Positions 1-6,204 of a stretch of 7,175 bases of DNA are shown here, in pieces. The stretch lies in NCBI GenBank assembly GCA_003541285.1, contig DPMS01000348.1, forward strand, positions 1 to 7,175, given 5' to 3'. The notes beneath the pieces were generated by a model, which saw only the letters and a list, made by a program, of their open reading frames with translations, searched no databases and had not been told where the DNA came from. The DNA is from Actinomycetota bacterium. Lineage in GTDB: Bacteria > Actinomycetota > Actinomycetes > Streptosporangiales > Streptosporangiaceae. The position numbers were made by a program, and so were the translations under genes. Within the stretch, counting starts at the first letter, position 1, and every line of letters starts with the position of its first letter.

Positions 1-117
1 GCGGTGGATCGAGGCTAAGGACCTAAGCCCCTGTCCGATGAACGTCTGATCTGTTAACTATGCGGAATGACCCTTGGGTAATGATGCTAGGGGCACAGCC
101 CAATTCTAGGGGGATCG
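1..117. other. Leader region upstream of the lipase gene, no gene seen
   Basis: No convincing coding sequence is present. There is an imperfect inverted repeat at 13-29 (GGCTAAGG-A-CCTAAGCC, with one mismatched pair per arm) and a direct repeat of CTAGGGG at 87-93 and 106-112. The second copy overlaps the likely ribosome binding site of the following gene. These could be regulator contacts or chance. I see no clear -35/-10 pair that I would defend, although the promoter of the lipase gene probably lies here or further upstream outside the window. Confidence 0.4.
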
Positions 118-1746
118 ATGGCAGATCAGGGCGCCTGTCCAATTATTTATATTCGGGGCTTCGCCGGTGGTACTTCCGGGATTGACAGCGCCACCGACGA
201 TCCCTTCTATGGGTTTAACGCCGGCGCAACCCACGTCCGCGTCGATGGAGATGGGAAGCCACAATTCTATCAGTTCGCGGGGCCCCTCGTGCGGCTGATG
301 GAGGACGAGGACTACCGGGTCGTCGTGCACGGAGGCCAGGAGGCATATCTTAAGAGCGCCGGGAAAGGCACGCAACCACCGAATTCAATCTGGGTCTACC
401 GCTTCTACGACACCGCCGCTGACACATTCGACTGGAAAGCCGCTTCTTACGACCTTCCAACCGCGGCGAAAGGCCTGCTCGCGTTTACTGATCTCGTCCT
501 GGATAAGACCGGCGCAGCCAAGGTCTGGCTGGTCGCACATTCGATGGGCGGTCTCATCTGCCGCAGCATGATCCAGAAGGTATGCCCGGATGCCGGCCGC
601 CGAGCGGCCGATGTCGTCGGCAAGCTCTATACCTTCGCCACACCGCACAACGGTATCGCGTTCGCCGTCGCTGGCATGAACATCCCGGTTCCTGAGATCG
701 CGCCCTTGGGGGCGGAGATCTTCAACCACGACGTGATGTACCGCTACCTGACCCCTGACAGTGTGCTCCAGCACACGCCTGACCGTCCCAATGATTGGGA
801 CGCCCACGACCTGGCAGGCGGGGTTGACCCCGCCCGGGTGTTCTGCCTCATCGGGACCAACGCAGCGGACTACGGGCTTGTCTCCAAGGCCGTGGGCCCC
901 AAGAGCGACGGGCTGGTGCAGATCGACAACGCCTACGTTCGCCATGCCAACCGGTCGTTCGTGCACCGTTCGCACTCTGGCGTCTACGGGGAAGTGAATT
1001 CCGAGGAGGGCTATCAGAACCTGCGCCGGTTCCTCTTCGGAACCCGCAAGGCCACCGCCGAGCTCGTGAATGCCCAGCTGCCCCGGCCGACTGACGACGA
1101 CGTGATCGATGTCTGGCAGGCCGAGGTGCGGGTCAGCATCCGCGGGCTGCCGGTCCTGCTCAGCGAGCAGACAGCGGCCCACTACTGCCCGATCGAACTC
1201 GGCAAGGTCGCTGGCAAACACGTCGCCACGCAGGCGGGGCCGACTCCCGAGGACGACGCGGTAACCGCTGAGCCCGGTCAAGTCGGCATACCCGGCGGAG
1301 CTGCGTGCCTGGCCAGTGTCTTCCTGCTAGACGCGCAGGGGGCGTCGCAGCTGCAGCGGGAGAATCTGACACCGGAGACGGTCTCGCCGCGCTGCCGCTA
1401 CTCCTTGCAGCTGAGTGTCCTGCACCTGCAGCAAGAGCACGGCCTGTTCTTCTGGCATAACCATCTTGAGACGCTGCCCGAATGGGAGGACGCCCTGATC
1501 ATCGACGTCGGCCCCAGCGACGATGATGGGGATGAGCACCTGTGGGCGGCGTGGCAATCAGAGAATCCCAAGGTCACATCGGTTCCCGACCCGATCACCG
1601 CCCAGCCGCTCGAGCCTGACCCAGGTACTAGCGGCCAGCTCATCTTCACCATCCCGCTGCCGTCGGCCGGTCAGAACCTGCTTGGCCCGAGAGCTGACGG
1701 AGACCTCCTAGCAGCCATCAGGCTCAGCGTGGCGGAGCTATCCTGA
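118..1746 (+). CDS. Alpha/beta-hydrolase, lipase/esterase-like, with extra C-terminal domain
   Basis: A 542-residue serine hydrolase, probably acting on lipid or other carboxyl esters; the substrate is not predictable. The N-terminal strand PIIYIRGFAGG (8-18) resembles the oxyanion-hole strand. The nucleophile elbow is VAHSMGG with Ser142, followed by TFATPHNG (172-179), typical of lipases and PGAP1-like esterases. Asp264 in SDGLVQ and His286 in HRSHSG are the likely remaining triad members, and EEGYQNLRRFLFG closes the catalytic domain near 308. Residues 310-542 form a second region, probably rich in beta strands, that I cannot name. No signal peptide or membrane helix is seen, so the protein is likely cytosolic or exported by an unusual route. 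The ATG at 118 is preceded by AGGGGGA (108-114), a usable but close ribosome binding site. The gene is followed on the same strand by a second hydrolase. AT-rich stretches near the 5' end suggest acquired DNA. Confidence 0.88.
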   Translation: MADQGACPIIYIRGFAGGTSGIDSATDDPFYGFNAGATHVRVDGDGKPQFYQFAGPLVRLMEDEDYRVVVHGGQEAYLKSAGKGTQPPNSIWVYRFYDTAADTFDWKAASYDLPTAAKGLLAFTDLVLDKTGAAKVWLVAHSMGGLICRSMIQKVCPDAGRRAADVVGKLYTFATPHNGIAFAVAGMNIPVPEIAPLGAEIFNHDVMYRYLTPDSVLQHTPDRPNDWDAHDLAGGVDPARVFCLIGTNAADYGLVSKAVGPKSDGLVQIDNAYVRHANRSFVHRSHSGVYGEVNSEEGYQNLRRFLFGTRKATAELVNAQLPRPTDDDVIDVWQAEVRVSIRGLPVLLSEQTAAHYCPIELGKVAGKHVATQAGPTPEDDAVTAEPGQVGIPGGAACLASVFLLDAQGASQLQRENLTPETVSPRCRYSLQLSVLHLQQEHGLFFWHNHLETLPEWEDALIIDVGPSDDDGDEHLWAAWQSENPKVTSVPDPITAQPLEPDPGTSGQLIFTIPLPSAGQNLLGPRADGDLLAAIRLSVAELS

Positions 1747-2023
1747 CGGCCCGTGCCTGGAGGGTAGGCAGCTTTGACGAAACAACCCCGAGCGGCGCAC
1801 ACCTGCACAGGTGCCTTTCCTAACACGGGCACCCGAGGTCATGTACGAGATCTTCACTCAGCCAATTCGGCCAGCCGAGCATCCAACCAGGGCCAACCCG
1901 GCGAATGGGCGTTACACAGCCCAGCCACTTCCCGAGTGGCTGCTGGTGCAAATAGCACCCGCAGGGCCGACTGGAGATGGATCCCGCATTTGCCAAAATG
2001 ATCGGCCAAACTGGAAGGTGAAC
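1747..2023. other. Gap between the two hydrolase genes
   Basis: This 277-base stretch separates the two plus-strand hydrolases. The reading frame of the downstream gene is open back to a GTG at 1811 and an ATG at 1841, but the translated stretch is proline-rich, has no recognisable domain and lacks a good ribosome binding site at either codon, so I treat it as mostly untranslated. Two small dyads are present: CACCTG-CA-CAGGTG at 1800-1813 and CGGG-CA-CCCG at 1826-1835. They could be operator-like sites; both are too short for confident calls. The gap is long enough to hold a separate promoter for the second hydrolase. Confidence 0.4.
2013..2018 (+). promoter_or_regulatory. Ribosome binding site deciding the start of the membrane hydrolase
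   Basis: GGAAGG lies five bases before the ATG at 2024 and is the best Shine-Dalgarno match ahead of any in-frame start of this gene. The alternative GTG at 1811 and ATG at 1841 have nothing comparable. Confidence 0.65.
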
Positions 2024-3226
2024 ATGATCCAACCGGTCGGCACGGCGCACACCGAGCCTGTCCTCGTCTACTGTCCGGGTCTCGGCACCTATCCAGCCAA
2101 CACGGCCGACGGCGTCACAGACGTCCTAGCGGCAGTCCTCGACCGGCAGAATCAGGGCAATTACAGCGCTGCCAGGCTGAAAGACGTAACTGCCCCACGT
2201 GGCCTGGTCCTTGGCAAGACCGTGCTGGATCCACGCGACGAGCCGGTGTTGCACGTCTTCGAACTCGACTACCGCAAGCATATGGACCCACCATCAACCT
2301 CAGCGGGGCCGACGGCACCACCTGGAGCTCTGACATCGGCGCTGTACGCGGTGGCTGGACTTATCGGGCTGCTACGGGCGGCCCGACATCCGGCCAAGAC
2401 CAGGCTTGCTAAGTGGCAACTCTTCTACGGCTTGATCGCCGTCACCGCGCTCGTGCTCTGCGCCGTGGTCGCGATCTTGAGCTGGCTGATCGCGGCGGGT
2501 GCTGGCTCGTGGCTGCCGGAACAGGTAAAGACTTTCTTCGGCCTCAATGCATCGGCGGTCGCGCTCACCGCCGGAGCAGTCACCGTCGGTGGGTGGGCGT
2601 TGTGGCGCACGAGGCTCCTGGCGCTCGCAGCCACCGTGCAGCGGATCATGCGTTATTTCGACGAGGAACGGCACCGCCAGACGGTGACGCTCACGTTGAC
2701 CGAAGCTGTCGACAGCTTGCGTGACAACGGCTGGTCTGGGGCGGTGCATATTCTCGGTTACAGCTTCGGGAGCCTCGTTGCGTTCGATGCGCTGTTCCCG
2801 GCGCAGATGGCAACCAGCACGAACTCTCGGCTCACAGAAGCAGTGGAGTCGTTGACAACCATCGGTTGCCCAGTCGACGCGGTCCGGCTCTACAGGGGCG
2901 GCTACCTCGGCGGTCGCGGTGCCCTGGTGAAAGACCGCTTCAAATGGACCAACATTGTCAACTTGGCCGACATCTTTGCATCCAACTTCCGCGACGATGC
3001 CGACGGCACAGACGGTGGCACTCCGGTACCCATTGCCGGCCGGATCTGGCCCATCGAGAATCTCAGGTATGGCAGCGACGAACTCGGGTTGATGAACGTC
3101 CTCAAGGCGAAGGGCTTTCGCACGCACGACGGTTACTGGGGAACTCCCAAGGAAGCAAGCTGCTTCGACGCAGTCGTCGGCCGCTGGGTCCGACTAGGTT
3201 CAGACACGGAAGTGTCACAGGGTTGA
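2024..3226 (+). CDS. Membrane-anchored alpha/beta-hydrolase (GYSFGS serine hydrolase)
   Basis: A 400-residue putative serine hydrolase of unknown substrate. The N-terminal part contains VLVYCPGLGTYP, which fits a first core strand and oxyanion loop. Hydrophobic segments near residues 101-118, 133-158 and 176-192 are predicted membrane helices; the second is the strongest and the first the weakest. After them comes the nucleophile elbow LGYSFGSLVAFDA with Ser247. Asp316 (NLADIFA) and His368 (THDGYWG) are the best candidates for the other triad members. The ATG at 2024 is preferred because it has an excellent ribosome binding site, GGAAGG at 2013-2018, five bases upstream. The frame is open further upstream (GTG 1811, ATG 1841, which would give 471 residues at most), but that extension looks non-coding. 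The gene lies downstream of a soluble lipase and converges on a phospholipase D gene, which suggests membrane lipid metabolism. The family name and exact activity are uncertain. Confidence 0.8.
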   Translation: MIQPVGTAHTEPVLVYCPGLGTYPANTADGVTDVLAAVLDRQNQGNYSAARLKDVTAPRGLVLGKTVLDPRDEPVLHVFELDYRKHMDPPSTSAGPTAPPGALTSALYAVAGLIGLLRAARHPAKTRLAKWQLFYGLIAVTALVLCAVVAILSWLIAAGAGSWLPEQVKTFFGLNASAVALTAGAVTVGGWALWRTRLLALAATVQRIMRYFDEERHRQTVTLTLTEAVDSLRDNGWSGAVHILGYSFGSLVAFDALFPAQMATSTNSRLTEAVESLTTIGCPVDAVRLYRGGYLGGRGALVKDRFKWTNIVNLADIFASNFRDDADGTDGGTPVPIAGRIWPIENLRYGSDELGLMNVLKAKGFRTHDGYWGTPKEASCFDAVVGRWVRLGSDTEVSQG

Positions 3227-3384
3227 CATGAACGACGCGATCTGTACGGTCCTGTCTGGCGGTCCCTGCGCCCGACCCGGCTTCTGCAGCGGCGCCGGTC
3301 TTGCTCGCGCCGCCGGGACAGGGGGTCGGCAAGCGGTCGGGAGCAACAGCAGTGTCCCGCGAATGGACCCCGGGCTTCACGCTG
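3227..3384. other. Convergent intergenic region
   Basis: The stretch lies between the stop of the membrane hydrolase and the probable true end of the opposing phospholipase D gene. No supported gene is seen. It contains a GC-only hairpin (annotated separately) that could end transcription from one or both sides. Confidence 0.45.
3289..3313. terminator. Possible hairpin terminator between convergent genes
   Basis: Seven-base arms GCGGCGC (3289-3295) and GCGCCGC (3307-3313) enclose an 11-base loop. No T-tract follows on either strand, so a classical intrinsic terminator is not shown. Hairpins without a T-tract are often proposed as terminators in actinomycetes, and the position between two convergent genes fits. 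In DNA this G/C-rich, a 7-bp arm can also arise by chance. Confidence 0.3.
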
Positions 3385-3540
3385 TCAAGTACGCCTTCCA
3401 CGCTGCGTTTCGGGTCGGACTCCCGCCCGCTGGCGTAGGGCAGTCATTTTCTCCAGCCAGGCAGCGATGGTGTCGGGCGCCTGACCTGGTTTGAAATCCT
3501 TGGTGGGCATGTTGCTGCCTGGCGCCAGGGCCAGTGTGTG
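3385..3540 (-). other. Probable true C-terminal coding end of the phospholipase D gene in the -1 frame
   Basis: From the CA repeat at 3534-3540 (GTGTGTG on the plus strand), the minus-strand -1 frame reads LALAPGSNMPTKDFKPG, then a helix-like stretch IAAWLEKMTALRQRAG, and stops at 3385-3387. It looks more like natural protein, and uses more G/C at third positions, than the annotated frame, whose tail (WPWRQAATCPPRI onward) looks like a shifted reading. Removing one CA unit, or adding one base, would join the two frames. An independent 41-residue peptide starting at the ATG at 3510 is less likely because no ribosome binding site precedes it. Whether this is a sequencing error, a real mutation or recoding cannot be decided here. 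Confidence 0.6.
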
Positions 3541-5516
3541 CCGTGGTGGCATCGCTCCAGCAGGAAGGTGATCTCGTCCAGTCGGCCGGGCGCTTGCGGG
3601 TCGCCAGCGCAGTCCGGGAACTGGCAGGTGCCCGACTCGATGGGCGGCCCGATCGAGGTGGGCTCGGACGGGGCCGGCTGTGCCGGGCTGTAGGGCATCG
3701 GCACGCCGTTAGGGGTCATGGGGCTGCCGATCGTCTCGGCGAAGAACGGGTCTTTGATCAGGTCCCGGGCCGCGCTACTGGTCATGCCTGCCCAGTAGCG
3801 GGCGAGCCATCCGGTGCTGAAATCGGACCACGTCTGTCCCGTCATGCAGGAATAGAGGCTGGCCAGGTGCGCCCGGGCAGTCGGCGGGTGCAGCACGGCG
3901 CAGTCCAGCTCGGCGTCGCACTCGGTCGACCTGCGGTTCAAGTTCGCGGACCCGCAAACGAGCAACTGGTCGTCGTAGGTCTGCGATTTGGCGTGCACAT
4001 AGACGCCGACCCCGGGGGCTCGCGCCCACATGTCCCTGACCGCCACCCTGGACCGCCCATGGCTGTCCAGTCCGCGCCACAGGTCCTGCAGGGCGTTCTT
4101 GCGGAGCGTCATTTCCATCTCCGCCAGTTCGGTGTCGTTGCCGTACGGCGGGATGACGATGAGCAGCCTCAGCCCGGGATTCGCCATCAGCCGGGTGGCC
4201 AGCAGCCTGGCCAGCGGCTCGCTCCAAAAGCACTGGTCCCAGATCGTGATCAGTTCGGCTGCCTGGCTGACGGCGTTCGCCAGGCCGGCCAGGACGGTGA
4301 ACTCGCCGCGCGCGAATGGGCCGGTGCTGATGCCCGGGCACAGCGGGATTGTGCGCCACATTTGCACCGTTGCCGTCCCGGCCGGTGCTACCGCCTCGGC
4401 GGGCGGGAGCCGCCCGACCTTGCCGTGCGAGATCGCTTCGGCGCTGGTCAGCTGGACCTGGCCGGCGCTGTCGATGGCGGAGTCGCGGTCGAAGACGCTG
4501 GCCCTGCCATTGCAGTCCCTGATCCACCGCTCGGCGAACTGCTGCTCCAGCGTCGCCACGATCGGGCCCTCCAGCCGCAGGTGATGGTCGTGCCAGTGCT
4601 GGTTGCCGCTGCCGTAGACATTCGCGGGCAGATTCTCGGGGCCGGGTCCCGCCGCCAGCAAGGGGGAGCCGGGATAGGGGTAGTCCGGGTATCCGCCGTA
4701 CGGCGGCGGGCTCTGCTTGGGCCAGCCGTCGCCGGGCCGCGGGATGGCGGCACCTGACTGCCAGTCGCCTGAGCCGATCGAGGTGCCGGGGACGAGCCCG
4801 CAGTCGCGGCGGGTGAACGCGAGGTCCACGCCACCGCAGAACGCCACGTTCACGGCGCCGACCCGGACCACGATCGCCTTCTGGTGCAGCACGGCCAGCG
4901 GCGGCGCGGCGACGCGCAGGTCGAGCGCGGCAACGCCGATAGGCTGGCTCAGCTGCCAGAGCGCCTGCAGGTTCGAGTTATGGTCCTGCACGGCCGCGGC
5001 AACCGCCCAGTGCTCGTCAGCGAGGTTGCTCACCATCTTGCGCTGGCTGGCGGCCGGCATCCAGAGCAGGAGCTTGACCACGATCCCAGCCGACATCATG
5101 CGGACCACGAGCCCCAGGGCTGTCTGGTCCTCGCCGGCCGTCATGCCGGGTTGCCACGGCCCGTCACCCCACGGGTTGGCCGTCGAGGTATCCCGCAGAG
5201 CGTTGAACTCCCAGCCGGCGATGTACACATGGCCGCGCTGACCGGGCGGCTTGCCCTTGCCCGCGAGGGCGCCGGCCTCGTCGATCGCGTTCTCGAAGGC
5301 GTCGCGGATGGCGTTCATCGCCATGAAACCGCCGATCATCGGGGTGACCTCGTTGCCGGTGTCCCAGGGCTGTTCGCCCGCGTAGGCACGGGCCGCCATC
5401 GCCGTGCCGTCCCCCCACGGACGGCCGTCGCCGGCTGGGGAGTACGGATCGGCCGCGGTGAACCCGAGCAGCCACCGTTCCGGCGCCTGGCGCAGGGATT
5501 CCGGAATCTCATTCAT
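3444..5516 (-). CDS. Phospholipase D superfamily protein with two HKD motifs (probable 3' frameshift)
   Basis: A 690-residue phosphodiesterase-like protein of the PLD superfamily; eukaryotic PLD1/2-like enzymes cleave phospholipid head groups. Near the N-terminus HVYIAGWEFN and VVRMMSAGIVVKLLLW match the first catalytic half. HKD1 is H211-x-K213 followed by GGVDLAFTRRD, close to the GGIDLAFGRWD of PLD1/2, but the expected Asp at position 218 is Arg. WHDHHLRLEGP and the following FAERW match the conserved link between the halves. HKD2 is complete: H508, K510, D515, then GSANLNRRS (522-530). A Cys/His cluster follows near the C-terminus (C631, C636, C656, H657, H658, H661). No signal peptide is apparent. 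The ATG at 5516 is chosen over one 20 codons upstream because AAAGGTG (5521-5527) sits four bases before it. The last ~29 residues look out of frame; another frame continues to 3385. It converges on two hydrolases, which supports a lipid-related role. PLD relatives also include nucleases and synthases, so the substrate is open. Confidence 0.87.
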   Translation of the reverse strand: MNEIPESLRQAPERWLLGFTAADPYSPAGDGRPWGDGTAMAARAYAGEQPWDTGNEVTPMIGGFMAMNAIRDAFENAIDEAGALAGKGKPPGQRGHVYIAGWEFNALRDTSTANPWGDGPWQPGMTAGEDQTALGLVVRMMSAGIVVKLLLWMPAASQRKMVSNLADEHWAVAAAVQDHNSNLQALWQLSQPIGVAALDLRVAAPPLAVLHQKAIVVRVGAVNVAFCGGVDLAFTRRDCGLVPGTSIGSGDWQSGAAIPRPGDGWPKQSPPPYGGYPDYPYPGSPLLAAGPGPENLPANVYGSGNQHWHDHHLRLEGPIVATLEQQFAERWIRDCNGRASVFDRDSAIDSAGQVQLTSAEAISHGKVGRLPPAEAVAPAGTATVQMWRTIPLCPGISTGPFARGEFTVLAGLANAVSQAAELITIWDQCFWSEPLARLLATRLMANPGLRLLIVIPPYGNDTELAEMEMTLRKNALQDLWRGLDSHGRSRVAVRDMWARAPGVGVYVHAKSQTYDDQLLVCGSANLNRRSTECDAELDCAVLHPPTARAHLASLYSCMTGQTWSDFSTGWLARYWAGMTSSAARDLIKDPFFAETIGSPMTPNGVPMPYSPAQPAPSEPTSIGPPIESGTCQFPDCAGDPQAPGRLDEITFLLERCHHGTHWPWRQAATCPPRISNQVRRPTPSLPGWRK

Positions 5517-5737
5517 TGTGCACCTTTTCCCGATTGCTGCTGCTAGCTTGCCGGCACCCCGAATATGGCCAGTCATTCATCGGAGCAAACCCTTGTCCGG
5601 CGGCCGGTTCGGAACAGGGAACTCGGCCGTGTGAATATAGCCAGGAAGGTATGGCGCATATTTCGGGCGCAAGTGGAGACCCGGCGACATCATTCGTTCT
5701 GAGATCACCCGCCCTGGCCTAGGGCAGGAAGGCGGAT
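5517..5737. other. Divergent intergenic region between the PLD gene and the phosphatase relic
   Basis: This 221-base region should hold the promoter of the phospholipase D gene (minus strand) and any promoter of the phosphatase relic (plus strand). Seen are the dyad GTTC-G-GAAC at 5607-5615, a TATAG element at 5636-5640 that resembles a -10 box but lacks a well-spaced -35, and the ribosome-binding-like string AGGAAGG twice (5643-5649 and 5726-5732). The first copy is followed one base later by an ATG opening a 23-codon frame (5651-5722). No longer gene is supported here. Confidence 0.4.
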
Positions 5738-6121
5738 ATGGCAGCCAATGACCCGTTTGTTCCAGGCGCGAATATCGGCATCCGGTCGGTGCCGAACTTG
5801 CGCGATATCGGCGGGTACGCGACGACGGGGGGTGGGCGGGTACGAGCCGGCGTGCTCTACCGGTCGTCAGCTTTGTGCAAACTGTCCGATCCGGCGGCCA
5901 CCTCCCGGATGCTCGGGAGCGGCAGGATGGTCCCGCTGTTTCAGCGCGGCTACCGGGACATCGTCACCCTGCCCAGCGCGCTGCGGTCCTACCGGCAGTT
6001 CTTCAGCGGCCTGGCCGCCCCGGCCCTGGCCTGCACGTCCACAGCTATCAAGGAGGAACTCGCCCGCGAGCGCGGCACCGCAAGGGTCTTGCGCAAGCTC
6101 ATCGCCGAGCTGCGGACTTGA
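5738..6121 (+). pseudogene. Tyrosine-protein phosphatase relic (chimeric, catalytic loop missing)
   Basis: The 127-residue reading frame begins like a bacterial tyrosine/serine phosphatase of the Y_phosphatase3 kind: SVPNLRDIGGYATTGGGRV (about 17-35) followed by GVLYRSSAL. It then jumps, at LSDPAATSRM, to a segment (GRMVPLFQRGYRDIVTLP...SYRQFFSGLA) that in the family lies just before the catalytic HCT-GKDR-TG loop. The intervening strand with its DLR motif is absent, suggesting an in-frame deletion of roughly 50 residues. After SGLA the expected CX5R loop is missing; instead comes ACTSTAIKEELARERG and a helical tail of unknown origin. Family members are usually about twice this length. The start at 5738 has a good site, AGGAAGG at 5726-5732. 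The frame may still be translated, but phosphatase activity is unlikely. It is divergent from the PLD gene and I see no functional link to it. Confidence 0.65.
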
Positions 6122-6204
6122 CGAGGTCAGATAGGAACTCGCCGCGGTCGGCAATGTCACCCCGCTCGGCCGGTGCCCAGCCCTGAGCCGCCGCCTGACT
6201 CGCG
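6122..6204. other. Short convergent gap, nothing recognised
   Basis: Eighty-three bases between the stop of the phosphatase relic and the stop of the response regulator. No gene, strong hairpin or T-tract was seen. Confidence 0.4.

Noticed and set aside
385..1281. Minus-strand frame of 298 residues under the lipase
   Set aside because: Shadow of the lipase gene, which has a clear catalytic set on the plus strand.
1774..2001. Plus-strand 75-residue frame between the hydrolases
   Set aside because: Starts at a TTG with a poorly spaced ribosome site and has no recognisable content.
3228..3494. Plus-strand 88-residue frame just after the membrane hydrolase stop
   Set aside because: Its second half is antisense to the PLD C-terminal coding frame, the ribosome site is weak and the peptide shows no domain features.
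3534..4757. Long plus-strand frame of 407 residues
   Set aside because: It lies antisense to the PLD gene, whose motifs are unambiguous; the Arg/Gly/Val-rich translation is a typical shadow in high-GC DNA.
4884..5546. Plus-strand frame of 220 residues opposite the PLD N-terminus
   Set aside because: Antisense shadow; no recognisable motif, and the opposite strand carries HKD1.
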